From an uncultured Solirubrobacterales bacterium (GTDB lineage: Bacteria > Actinomycetota > Thermoleophilia > Solirubrobacterales > 70-9): a DNA stretch of 33,546 nt. The notes under the pieces are model-generated. The model made no database searches and was not told where the DNA came from. It saw nothing but the letters and a program-made list of their open reading frames with translations. The position numbers and the translations under genes are program-made. Location of the stretch: positions 1 to 33,546 of the forward strand of contig CAITDZ010000004.1 of the NCBI GenBank assembly GCA_903891285.1, read 5' to 3'. Below, in pieces: positions 1 through 7,282 of this stretch. How positions within the stretch are numbered: position 1 is the stretch's first letter; each line of letters starts with the position of its first letter.

Positions 1-827
1 CTGGCGATCATCAGGACGTTGAAGATGAACCCGGCCGCTGCGACGCCTTCGATGCCCCTGATCAGCAGGGGACCTGCATTGAGGAAGACCTGCTCACCGA
101 CCATGATCAGGAAGACGGAGCCGACGAAGCCCGCTCCATCGGTCAGCGACAGGTCCTCGCTGACGTCGGGTCCGGAGTCCGCGGCGGTCCGGCGACTCCT
201 CGCCCCGATCGCGAACGGCACCACGAGCAGGCTGAGAAGCGGGGCCGCGAGAATTCCGAGCGCGACCATCGATTGGCCGGCCAGGATCCCGACCGCGACC
301 AGGACCGCGAACAGGGTCCGGAAAAAGGACTCGGAGAGGATCAGGGCGGTGAATGGCCCGAACTTCTGGAGCCCAGCGAGGTAGCCCCGGGCGAAGTAGC
401 TTGCTGCGTAGAAGAGGACGGCGCCGACGAAGATCCAGTAGAGGTCCTCGTTGCCCCCGAACAGGTCGATCAGGGGACCCTTGAGCAGGATCGCCGCTAC
501 CGCGAAGCCGAGGGCGAGCAGCGCCTGGATCCGGACCGCGACCCGGATCGGCTCGAGTTCGGTCCCACCCCGCTCGATGTTCTCGGCGATGTGTCGGGAG
601 AGCAGCTGGTCCACCGGCCGGTAGAGGATCGAGACCGTGATGAAGACGGCAGACCAGAGGATCGTCAGTTCGCCGTAGTCGACCCGGTCGAGCTGGTGGG
701 ACGCGATGAAGAAGTAGACGTAGGTCAGCAGGCCGGTCAGGCCCACGCCGACCGAGAGGAGACTGGCCCGGCGGCCGTACTCCCGTGTGCCCTCCGCGGG
801 CGAGTCCGTTCGGTCCGGCTCGGCCAA
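1..827 (-). CDS. Polysaccharide/oligosaccharide flippase family membrane protein (partial, 3' end outside window)
   Basis: Reading the reverse strand from a TTG at 827-825 gives an uninterrupted hydrophobic protein of at least 275 residues. It has repeated membrane-helix segments, for example a stretch beginning LLSVGVGLTGLLTYVYFF, and later ILAAPLLSLLVVPFAIGA and MVGEQVFLNAGPLLIRG. The pattern resembles the Wzx/RfbX-type flippases of the MATE-like superfamily, which move lipid-linked sugars across the inner membrane. The gene starts 5 nt after the stop of the glycosyltransferase, so the two are probably cotranscribed and act on the same envelope glycan. No ATG or GTG is available near the 5' end in this frame, and the TTG start has only a weak ribosome site. 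The substrate cannot be read from the sequence. Confidence 0.72.
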   Translation of the reverse strand, partial: MAEPDRTDSPAEGTREYGRRASLLSVGVGLTGLLTYVYFFIASHQLDRVDYGELTILWSAVFITVSILYRPVDQLLSRHIAENIERGGTELEPIRVAVRIQALLALGFAVAAILLKGPLIDLFGGNEDLYWIFVGAVLFYAASYFARGYLAGLQKFGPFTALILSESFFRTLFAVLVAVGILAGQSMVALGILAAPLLSLLVVPFAIGARSRRTAADSGPDVSEDLSLTDGAGFVGSVFLIMVGEQVFLNAGPLLIRGIEGVAAAGFIFNVLMIA

Positions 828-832
828 CCGCT

Positions 833-1828
833 CTAGACCGGTGTCTCGCGGCGCTGCGGCTCCGTCCGGTGGGTCGGCTCGACACCGACTTCGAGCTCGA
901 TCCGCCTTACCCGCTCGAAAACCCGCTGGGTCATCACGCGCTGGCTTGCGAGCAGGTCGCCGATGATCCCGAGTGCGAAGAGCTGGACCGAGGCAATGAA
1001 CAGGACGGCCCCGAGCAGGAGCGACTGGATGTGTCCCTCGCTGTCCCCGTTGAGGATCCAGTCGGTGAGGAACGGCATCCATGCTGCGAGGGCGGCGATG
1101 AAGCCGATCAGCCCGAGGATCGAGAAGACCTTGAGCGGCTCGTACCGGGTGTAGATCCTCAGGATGGCCAGGCCATTCCTGCGGACGTAGCCGCCGGTCG
1201 AGTCGAAGAGACGGGATTCCCGGGTCTTCGGGTTGGTCCGGACCGGCACCTCGTCGACCGCGATCCGGGTCTTGCCCGCCTGGATCAGGCTCTCGAGGGT
1301 GTAGGTGAAGTTGTCGACCACGACCAGCTGGAGGGCCGCCTCACGGCTGTATGCACGAAAGCCCGAGGTCGCATCGGTGACCCCGGTGCCGGACAGTCGG
1401 CGAACCACCCAGCTGCCGATCGACTGGAGCGCCTTCTTCGCCGGAGAGAAGTGGGCGATCTCCGACACTTCGCGGTCCCCGACGACCATCTCGGCATCGC
1501 CCTCGACGATCGGGGCGACCAGCAGGGCGATGTCCTCGCCGCGGTACTGGTTGTCGGCGTCGGTGTTGACGATCACGTCGGCCCCCAACTTCAGGCAGGC
1601 ATCGAGTCCTGCCTGGAATCCATTGGCAAGGCCCCGGTTGGCCGGGAGGCTGACGATGTGGTCGACTCCGCACTCGCGGGCGACTTCGACCGTTGCATCG
1701 GTCGAGCCATCGTCGATCACCAGGGTCTCGATCTCGTCCACTCCGGACAGCTCCCTGGGCAGGTCGGCGAGCGTCGCCGGGAGGGTTGCCTCTTCGTTCA
1801 GGCAGGGGATTTGGATGATCACCTTCAT
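833..1828 (-). CDS. Family 2 glycosyltransferase, membrane anchored (dolichyl-phosphate-mannose-synthase-like)
   Basis: This 331-residue protein has a GT-A fold glycosyltransferase domain: the N-terminal strand with PCLNEE (residues 8-13), VIDDGS (37-42), and the metal-binding DAD at 90-92 within NTDADNQY. GFRAYSREA (156-164) is the usual acceptor-side motif. Two membrane helices follow at about 235-254 and 268-292, then a charged cytoplasmic tail. This is the layout of polyprenyl-phosphate sugar transferases, which move a sugar from a nucleotide donor to a lipid phosphate. It sits directly upstream of the flippase, supporting a role in envelope polysaccharide assembly. Donor and acceptor are not determinable. 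Its ATG is only 19 bp from the divergent ribD start. Confidence 0.88.
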   Translation of the reverse strand: MKVIIQIPCLNEEATLPATLADLPRELSGVDEIETLVIDDGSTDATVEVARECGVDHIVSLPANRGLANGFQAGLDACLKLGADVIVNTDADNQYRGEDIALLVAPIVEGDAEMVVGDREVSEIAHFSPAKKALQSIGSWVVRRLSGTGVTDATSGFRAYSREAALQLVVVDNFTYTLESLIQAGKTRIAVDEVPVRTNPKTRESRLFDSTGGYVRRNGLAILRIYTRYEPLKVFSILGLIGFIAALAAWMPFLTDWILNGDSEGHIQSLLLGAVLFIASVQLFALGIIGDLLASQRVMTQRVFERVRRIELEVGVEPTHRTEPQRRETPV

Positions 1829-1839
1829 CAGTTGCGAAG

Positions 1840-1845
1840 ATTGTC
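1840..1845 (-). promoter_or_regulatory. Putative -10 box for the glycosyltransferase
   Basis: GACAAT reads on the minus strand 11 nt before the ATG at 1828. It lies inside the 19-bp gap between the divergent glycosyltransferase and ribD genes. It overlaps a weaker GAAGAT element (1836-1841, + strand) six nt before the ribD ATG. No Shine-Dalgarno fits either gene here. Confidence 0.35.
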
Positions 1846-1847
1846 AC

Positions 1848-2954
1848 ATGGTGAAACCGGTCAAACCGGGAGATCAGCCGCATCTGGACCGGGCCATGCA
1901 GCTCGCCCTCAACGGCAGAGGCCAGGTCAGCCCTAACCCCGTCGTCGGTGCCGTAGTGGTCAAGGACGGCCAGGTGATCGGCGAAGGCTGGCACAGGGAG
2001 TACGGCGGACCCCATGCCGAGCGGCTCGCGATCGAGGACGCCGAGTCGGGTGGGAACGACGTCGCCGGATCGACCGTCTACGTCTCGCTCGAGCCTTGCG
2101 GGCACCAGGGCAACCAGCCCCCCTGTGCCGAGCTCCTTCGCGACCGGGGCGTGGCCGAGGTCGTGGTCGGCTGCGACGACAACAGCGAGAAGACCGCGGG
2201 GGTCGGTCCGGCCCTGCTCGAGGATGCCGGGATCGAAGTCCGTTTTGCCAGTGGTGCCCAGGCTGCGAGGGCGAGGGGCCTGGTGCAGGACTTCCGTAAG
2301 TTCAGTGCCACCGGGAGGCCCCTGGTCACCCTGAAGATGGCGACTTCGCTCGACGGGCGGGTCGCCGGTCCGGGCGGGGAGCCGATCCATCTTTCCTCGC
2401 CCGACACGGACCTCCTGGTCCACGAGTGGCGGGCGGCCTCCGATGGCGTGGCCGTCGGTGCCGGGACGGTCAGGGCGGATGATCCAAGGCTGACCGCCCG
2501 GGGAGTGGAGGCTGCAAAGCAACCCCGACGAATCCTCTTCGGAGGTTCCGATTCGATCGAACCGGGGTCGGCGGTGTTGGAAGACCTCGGTGAGGCCCCG
2601 GTCATCCTGATCTCCCGGCCGGGCGAGGCATCGGACTCTTCCCCGGATCTCGCCGACCTTGGCATCGAGGTGATCGAGGTCGAGGCGGCTGACGGTCCGG
2701 CCCGGTTCGCATCGGCTCTCGATGCCCTCGGCGAGCGGGGGATCCACTCGATCCTCCTGGAGGGTGGCGCCCGCCTGGCCGGCTCGGCCCTGGAGGCCGG
2801 CTGCGTCGACCGGATCGAGGTATTCATCGCCCCCCGTCTGCTCGGAGAAGGGCCACCGATGGTCGAGCTGGAGCGGACGATCGACCTGCAGGAGATCTCG
2901 GTTTCACGATCCGGGACCGACGTCCGGCTTTCCGCCGTGCTGCGAGAGTGGTAG
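1848..2954 (+). CDS. ribD: Bifunctional diaminohydroxyphosphoribosylaminopyrimidine deaminase / 5-amino-6-(5-phosphoribosylamino)uracil reductase
   Basis: This enzyme performs the second and third steps of riboflavin synthesis, deaminating the pyrimidine product of GTP cyclohydrolase II and then reducing its ribosyl group with NADPH. The N-terminal deaminase domain carries the zinc motif HAE (residues 56-58) and PCxxxGxxPPC with cysteines 84 and 93. The reductase domain starts near residue 150 with LVTLKMATSLDG and includes LLEGG near the C terminus. Its 368 residues match the family norm. The frame stays open far upstream, but ATG 1848 is chosen because family alignment begins a few residues later (HLDRAMQLA). 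It is the first gene of the rib operon; ribE follows after 4 bp. Confidence 0.96.
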   Translation: MVKPVKPGDQPHLDRAMQLALNGRGQVSPNPVVGAVVVKDGQVIGEGWHREYGGPHAERLAIEDAESGGNDVAGSTVYVSLEPCGHQGNQPPCAELLRDRGVAEVVVGCDDNSEKTAGVGPALLEDAGIEVRFASGAQAARARGLVQDFRKFSATGRPLVTLKMATSLDGRVAGPGGEPIHLSSPDTDLLVHEWRAASDGVAVGAGTVRADDPRLTARGVEAAKQPRRILFGGSDSIEPGSAVLEDLGEAPVILISRPGEASDSSPDLADLGIEVIEVEAADGPARFASALDALGERGIHSILLEGGARLAGSALEAGCVDRIEVFIAPRLLGEGPPMVELERTIDLQEISVSRSGTDVRLSAVLREW

Positions 2955-2958
2955 GGCG

Positions 2959-3576
2959 ATGTTCACTGGACTGATCCAGGACGTTGGAACGGTTGCCGGG
3001 GTGGACCGGACCGAGGACGGCGCCCGCCTTTCCTTCGAGAGCAGGCTCGCCCCGGAGCTCCCGGCTGGTGCCTCGGTTGCCATCGACGGCGCCTGCCTGA
3101 CGGTCGTCGAGACCGGCGAAGAGCGGTTCTCCGTCGAGGCGATGAACCAGACGCTGGGAATGACCTCGCTCGGGGACCTCTCGGCGGGGGACCGGGTCAA
3201 TCTCGAACCGGCCCTCTCGGCCGGGGATCGGCTCGGGGGCCATCTGGTCCAGGGCCACGTCGACGGGGTTGGGATCGTCTCGGGTGTCGGGGCGGACGGG
3301 TTCTCCCGTCGACTCGAGGTTGACCTTCCGGAAGGGGCAGGCCGGTACGTGATTCCCCAGGGCTCGATCACCCTGCGGGGCGTGAGCCTCACCGTGACCG
3401 GGGTCGAGGAGGACACCGTGGCGGTCGCCCTGATCCCCGAGACCCTCGAACGGACCAGCCTCGGGGAACTCGTCGAGGGGGACCGGGTAAACGTCGAGCT
3501 CGACGTGATCGCCCGCTACGTGGAGAAGATGTTGTCACCATATGGGGCAGCCCCCGAACCGGGGACTAGACGATGA
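2959..3576 (+). CDS. ribE: Riboflavin synthase, alpha subunit
   Basis: This is the last enzyme of riboflavin synthesis, dismutating two 6,7-dimethyl-8-ribityllumazine molecules into riboflavin and the pyrimidine that RibH reuses. The start [10 protein letters not shown] is the family's hallmark N terminus. The two tandem lumazine-binding barrels are visible, with the repeat marked by [11 protein letters not shown] near residue 95 and [10 protein letters not shown] in the second half. The length of 205 residues is normal. The gene lies 4 bp after ribD, and its TGA (3574-3576) overlaps the ribBA ATG at 3573, so translational coupling is likely. Some taxa call this gene ribC. Confidence 0.95.
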   Translation: MFTGLIQDVGTVAGVDRTEDGARLSFESRLAPELPAGASVAIDGACLTVVETGEERFSVEAMNQTLGMTSLGDLSAGDRVNLEPALSAGDRLGGHLVQGHVDGVGIVSGVGADGFSRRLEVDLPEGAGRYVIPQGSITLRGVSLTVTGVEEDTVAVALIPETLERTSLGELVEGDRVNVELDVIARYVEKMLSPYGAAPEPGTRR

Positions 3577-4898
3577 ACGACTCCGATCGAACAGGCTCAA
3601 CGCCGACCACGGGCTTCGCCTCGATCGAGGATGCGCTGGAGGACATCAGGCGCGGGCGGATGATCGTCGTGGTCGACGACGAGGATCGCGAGAACGAGGG
3701 CGACCTCGTGATGGCGGCCCAGTTCGCCACCCCGGAAGCGATCAACTTCATGGCCAAGGAGGGGCGTGGCCTGATCTGCCTCGCCCTGACCCCGGCCGGC
3801 TGCGACCGCCTGGGCCTGAGCCTGATGACGGCCAAGAACGAATCGCCGCTCGAGACGGCCTTCACCGTCTCGATCGAGGCTGCCGAAGGGGTGACGACCG
3901 GGATCTCGGCCCACGACCGCGCCCACACGATCCAGGTCGCGATTGACCCGGGGTCCGGCCCGCGCGACATCGTCGTTCCGGGACATGTCTTCCCGCTGAA
4001 GTCGAAGGAGGGCGGAGTCCTCGAGCGGACCGGTCATACCGAGGCCAGCGTCGACCTTGCGAGGCTTGCCGGACTGACCCCGGCCGGGGTGATCTGCGAG
4101 GTGATGAACGAGGACGGGACGATGGCGAGGATCGACGACCTGGTCGGTTACGCCGCAAAGCACGACCTGAAGATGATCACGATCGCCGACCTGATCTCCT
4201 ACCGGAGGCGGCACGAGAAGCTGGTCGAGCGGGTGGTGGAGACTTCCCTCCCGACCGGCTTCGGTGACTTCCAGGCGGTTGGCTATCGCTCGCTGGTCGA
4301 CGACAAGCACCACGTCGCGATGGTCAAGGGCGATGTCTCCGATGGCAGCCCGGCCCTCGTCCGGGTCCACAGCGAATGCCTGACCGGGGACGTCTTCCAT
4401 TCCCTCCGTTGCGACTGCGGGGAGCAGCTCGCAGCCGCCCTGGCGATGATCGAGGAAGAGGGCAGGGGAGTGCTCCTCTACCTCTCGCAGGAGGGCCGGG
4501 GAATCGGCCTGCTCAACAAGCTGAAGGCCTACCGACTCCAGGAGGAGGGCCTGGACACCGTCGACGCAAACCTGAGGCTGGGCCTTCCCGCCGACCTCCG
4601 GGATTACGGCATCGGGGCCCAGATACTCAGGGACCTCGGCCTGACCGAGATCAGGATCCTGACCAACAATCCGAAGAAGATCGTCGGCCTGGAGGGCCAC
4701 GGACTGAGCGTCACCGAACAGATCGAGATCGTCGCCCCGCCCAACCGTCACAACGAGGACTACCTGAGGACCAAGCGGGAGCGGATGGGCCACATCCTCC
4801 ACCACCAGGGCCTGCCCTTCGACGAGGAGATGATCGTCGAGGGACGGGAGCGCGACCGTGAACGCCAGAACGAAGACGAGGCTCCCGACGGTGACTGA
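3573..4898 (+). CDS. ribBA: Bifunctional 3,4-dihydroxy-2-butanone-4-phosphate synthase / GTP cyclohydrolase II
   Basis: This fusion makes both riboflavin precursors. The N-terminal DHBP synthase part (about residues 1-213) converts ribulose 5-phosphate to DHBP plus formate and has the acidic metal loop DREN-EGD (E40, E42, D44) and [14 protein letters not shown]. The C-terminal part (about 214-441) is GTP cyclohydrolase II, with zinc cysteines C269, C280 and C282 in SECLTGDVF and LRCDCGEQ, and the catalytic segment [19 protein letters not shown]. The two-domain architecture and 441-residue length are typical of actinobacteria and firmicutes. It overlaps ribE by 4 nt and overlaps the ribH start. 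Confidence 0.97.
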   Translation: MNDSDRTGSTPTTGFASIEDALEDIRRGRMIVVVDDEDRENEGDLVMAAQFATPEAINFMAKEGRGLICLALTPAGCDRLGLSLMTAKNESPLETAFTVSIEAAEGVTTGISAHDRAHTIQVAIDPGSGPRDIVVPGHVFPLKSKEGGVLERTGHTEASVDLARLAGLTPAGVICEVMNEDGTMARIDDLVGYAAKHDLKMITIADLISYRRRHEKLVERVVETSLPTGFGDFQAVGYRSLVDDKHHVAMVKGDVSDGSPALVRVHSECLTGDVFHSLRCDCGEQLAAALAMIEEEGRGVLLYLSQEGRGIGLLNKLKAYRLQEEGLDTVDANLRLGLPADLRDYGIGAQILRDLGLTEIRILTNNPKKIVGLEGHGLSVTEQIEIVAPPNRHNEDYLRTKRERMGHILHHQGLPFDEEMIVEGRERDRERQNEDEAPDGD

Positions 4899-5346
4899 CG
4901 ACCCGATCGAAGGAAGCTGGGCGATCTGCGTCGGAGGCTTCTACGAGGAGCTTGCCTCCCGGCTGGTCAAGGGCGCAAGGGAAGAGCTGGAGCGAGCCGG
5001 GGTCGATGGTGCCGGGATCGATGTCTTCGAGGTGCCAGGGGCCTTCGAGTTGCCCCTGGCCGCACTGTGGTGCGCCGAATCGGACTCTCCCGAGTACCAG
5101 GGTGTCGTCTGCCTCGGGGCCGTGATCAGGGGTGAGACCGACCACTACGACTTCGTCTGCAGCGAGGCTGCCCGCGGGATCCAGGAGGTACAGCTGAGGA
5201 CCGGGACGCCTTGCGGTTTCGGCGTTTTGACCGTGGATGACATGGAGCAGGCGCTGGAGCGCACCGGTGGCGGGGTCCGCGATCAGGGGGCGGCAGCCGC
5301 GCGGGCCGCAGTGGAGATGGCCGGGCTGCAGCGAAAGCTCGGTTAG
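4858..5346 (+). CDS. ribH: 6,7-dimethyl-8-ribityllumazine synthase
   Basis: RibH condenses DHBP with the pyrimidine made by RibD to form lumazine, the riboflavin synthase substrate. Diagnostic motifs are [28 protein letters not shown] with the catalytic His, and [17 protein letters not shown]. The usual NKG near the C terminus reads DQG here, a modest departure. The start is uncertain: GTG 4858 is preceded by the purine-rich GGGACGGGAG and gives 162 residues, while GTG 4891 would give 151. Both overlap the ribBA 3' end. It is the last rib gene; a GC hairpin follows at 5361. Confidence 0.93.
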   Translation: MNARTKTRLPTVTDDPIEGSWAICVGGFYEELASRLVKGAREELERAGVDGAGIDVFEVPGAFELPLAALWCAESDSPEYQGVVCLGAVIRGETDHYDFVCSEAARGIQEVQLRTGTPCGFGVLTVDDMEQALERTGGGVRDQGAAAARAAVEMAGLQRKLG

Positions 5347-5360
5347 TGCGGCCCGAACCG

Positions 5361-5376
5361 GGGGCCCTTCGGCCCC
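5361..5376 (+). terminator. GC hairpin after ribH, possible terminator
   Basis: GGGGCC (5361-5366) pairs with GGCCCC (5371-5376) around the loop CTTC, 14 nt after the ribH stop and ahead of the rpmB promoter. No T-run follows, so intrinsic termination is uncertain. Confidence 0.45.
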
Positions 5377-5392
5377 GACCCATCCGATCGGT

Positions 5393-5398
5393 TACGAT
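5393..5398 (+). promoter_or_regulatory. -10 box of rpmB, likely leaderless transcript
   Basis: TACGAT lies 8 nt before the rpmB ATG at 5407. That spacing places the transcription start at or next to the A of ATG. No Shine-Dalgarno precedes the gene. Confidence 0.5.
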
Positions 5399-5406
5399 CG
5401 CCAGCG

Positions 5407-5598
5407 ATGGCACGGGTATGTCACAGCTGCGGAAAGGGTCCTTCCTTCGGGAATTCACGGAGCCACTCGATGGTCGCGACCAGACGGAGATTCGACGCCA
5501 ACCTCCAGCGGGTGAGGATCATCGAGAACGGTGTTCGCAAGCGGGTCAATGTCTGCACCCGGTGCCTCAAGGCGAACAAGGTCGCCAAGGCACGCTGA
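5407..5598 (+). CDS. rpmB: 50S ribosomal protein L28, zinc-binding form
   Basis: A 63-residue basic protein with the L28 signature [13 protein letters not shown] and [11 protein letters not shown]. It carries two CxxC pairs (C5/C8 and C50/C53), so it is the zinc-ribbon form rather than the Cys-free paralogue that some actinobacteria express under zinc limitation. L28 binds 23S rRNA in the large subunit. It precedes the FakA-like gene, as in Bacillus where rpmB neighbours yloV. A TACGAT box directly upstream suggests its own promoter. Confidence 0.95.
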   Translation: MARVCHSCGKGPSFGNSRSHSMVATRRRFDANLQRVRIIENGVRKRVNVCTRCLKANKVAKAR

Positions 5599-5634
5599 GC
5601 CTCCGGTTCCGCGCCGCTACGCCTGCCTCTCTCC

Positions 5635-5640
5635 TAGACT
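5635..5640 (+). promoter_or_regulatory. -10 box of the fakA-like gene, likely leaderless
   Basis: TAGACT is followed by 7 nt and then ATG 5648. The same hexamer precedes rpmF at almost the same spacing. No Shine-Dalgarno is present. Confidence 0.5.
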
Positions 5641-5647
5641 CGCACCA

Positions 5648-7282
5648 ATGGGTGACCCCAGCATCGAGCGCTTCAAGCGCGTCGTGGCGTCTGCCTATGG
5701 CACGCTCGATGCGCGAAGGCAGGAGGTCAACGACCTCAATGTCTTCCCCGTAGCCGACGGCGACACCGGCGACAACATGGCGATGACCATGAGGGCCCTG
5801 GCCGAGGAGCTGGAGAACCTCGACGACGGACGCTCGCTCGACGAGATCGGTCGGGCCGAACTCGTCTCGGCGCTGGCCCGGGCGGCCCTGCTCGGCGCCC
5901 GAGGGAATTCCGGAGTGATCCTCAGCCAGATCATCCGGGGTGCTGCGGAAGAGCTCGCTTCCCGCCCGGGCGAGCCGGTCGATCCCACCCTCGTCGCCTC
6001 GGCCTTCGCCCAGGCGGCCGATGCGGCTTACGAGTCGGTGCGGGACCCGGTCGAGGGGACGATGCTCACGGTCTTCCGTGAGATCGCCCACTCCGTTTCC
6101 CGACAGCTCGCCCACATCGAACCCTCGAGCCAGCGCCTCGAGCCCGGGGTTGCTCCCGGTGCCCAGGATGCAGTCCTCGCGGCGGTGCTCGAGCAGGCGA
6201 TCGCGGATGGCGAGAAGGCAGTCGAGCGGACCCCGGAGCAGCTTGACGTCCTCGCCGAGGCCGGCGTGGTGGACGCTGGCGGGTACGGCCTGATCCTGAT
6301 CCTCACCGGAGTGCTGGCCGCCCTGCGGGGTCAGGAGCCGCAGCTGCCGGAACCCGGTCGCTTCGGTGTGGCACCGGCCTCCAGGCCACATCATTCCGGC
6401 TCGAAGTACCGCTACTGCACCAACTTCATCGTCACCGGGAGCGGCCTTTCCGGGCGGGAGTTCATCCCGGGCCTGGAGGAACTTGGGGACTCCGTCCTGG
6501 TGGTGGGGGACGCCTCCACCCTGAAGGTCCACGTCCACACCGATGACCCCGAGTCGGCGATGGAGGTATTCGCCGATGCCGGCTCGGTCGGCAAGCTCGA
6601 CGTGGCGGACATGCATCGCCAGGTGGCCGAGCGAAACGCCCGGCTCGGTCCCTCCGCCACGGGGCTCGTCTCGGTCGCCTCGGGAGCGGGGTTAGAGGAG
6701 CTGATGGCCGGGATGGGTGCCCTCGTGGTCCAGGGCGGGGAGACGATGAACCCCTCGACCTCCGAGATCATCTCGGGCATCCGGGAAACCGGTGCAGCTT
6801 CGGTCATCGTCCTGCCCAACTCCTCGAATGTGGTCCTCGCTGCGGAGCGTGCCTGCGAGATGTGCGACGTCGAGGCGGTGGTGATCCCTACCGGCTGCCA
6901 GCAGGAGGGCCTGCTCGGTCTGGTCGGGTACGAGCCGGATGCCGACCTCGAGACGAACCGTGGAAAGATCGAAGAGGCAGTCGGGGAGCTGATCGTCGGG
7001 GGGGTCGCCCAGGCTGCCCGGGACGATGCGTCCGGCCGCTTCCGCCAGGGCGATGCGGTCGGGATGATCGGAGACGAGGTCGTCGCCTGGGGCGGTACCG
7101 GCTCGACCCTCGCGGCAATGATCGAGCGGGTCGGGGAAGGCAGGGAGCTGGTCACGGTCATCGCCGGCGAGGGTGCACCGATCGCACTCGACGCAGTCGA
7201 GGAGCACGTGCCCGACGGGATCGAGATCGAACTCCATGAAGGCGGCCAGCCGAGCTGGTGGTGGCTGCTGGCCGGACAGTAG
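5648..7282 (+). CDS. fakA: FakA/YloV-like fatty acid kinase, DAK2-domain protein
   Basis: A 544-residue protein of the DAK2-domain (YloV) family. The N-terminal DhaL-like kinase domain (about 1-200) has the metal/ATP motif NVFPVADGDTGDNM with Asp at 37, 39 and 42, followed by GARGNSGVILSQI. The middle domain has a Cys (257, in RYCTNF) and HVH (295 and 297), matching zinc ligands known in staphylococcal FakA. The C-terminal DegV-like domain includes SGAGLEELM and GGETMNPST. FakA phosphorylates fatty acids carried by FakB, and acyl-phosphate is the PlsX/PlsY substrate; plsX lies 6 kb downstream. No fakB is in the window. The open frame extends upstream, but ATG 5648 fits the family start and the upstream TAGACT box. 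Confidence 0.88.
   Translation: MGDPSIERFKRVVASAYGTLDARRQEVNDLNVFPVADGDTGDNMAMTMRALAEELENLDDGRSLDEIGRAELVSALARAALLGARGNSGVILSQIIRGAAEELASRPGEPVDPTLVASAFAQAADAAYESVRDPVEGTMLTVFREIAHSVSRQLAHIEPSSQRLEPGVAPGAQDAVLAAVLEQAIADGEKAVERTPEQLDVLAEAGVVDAGGYGLILILTGVLAALRGQEPQLPEPGRFGVAPASRPHHSGSKYRYCTNFIVTGSGLSGREFIPGLEELGDSVLVVGDASTLKVHVHTDDPESAMEVFADAGSVGKLDVADMHRQVAERNARLGPSATGLVSVASGAGLEELMAGMGALVVQGGETMNPSTSEIISGIRETGAASVIVLPNSSNVVLAAERACEMCDVEAVVIPTGCQQEGLLGLVGYEPDADLETNRGKIEEAVGELIVGGVAQAARDDASGRFRQGDAVGMIGDEVVAWGGTGSTLAAMIERVGEGRELVTVIAGEGAPIALDAVEEHVPDGIEIELHEGGQPSWWWLLAGQ

Noticed and set aside
94-885. A 263-codon minus-strand frame at the left edge.
   Set aside because: Its translation is Arg/Pro-rich and lacks hydrophobic helices. 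The frame shifted by one gives a coherent multi-helix flippase starting at 827.
1305-1847. Upstream extension of the ribD frame by 181 codons.
   Set aside because: The extension is antisense to the glycosyltransferase and has Ser/Arg-rich composition; RibD family proteins begin near ATG 1848.
3597-4805. A 402-codon antisense frame opposite ribBA.
   Set aside because: It has no recognisable motifs and lies wholly opposite a certain ribBA.
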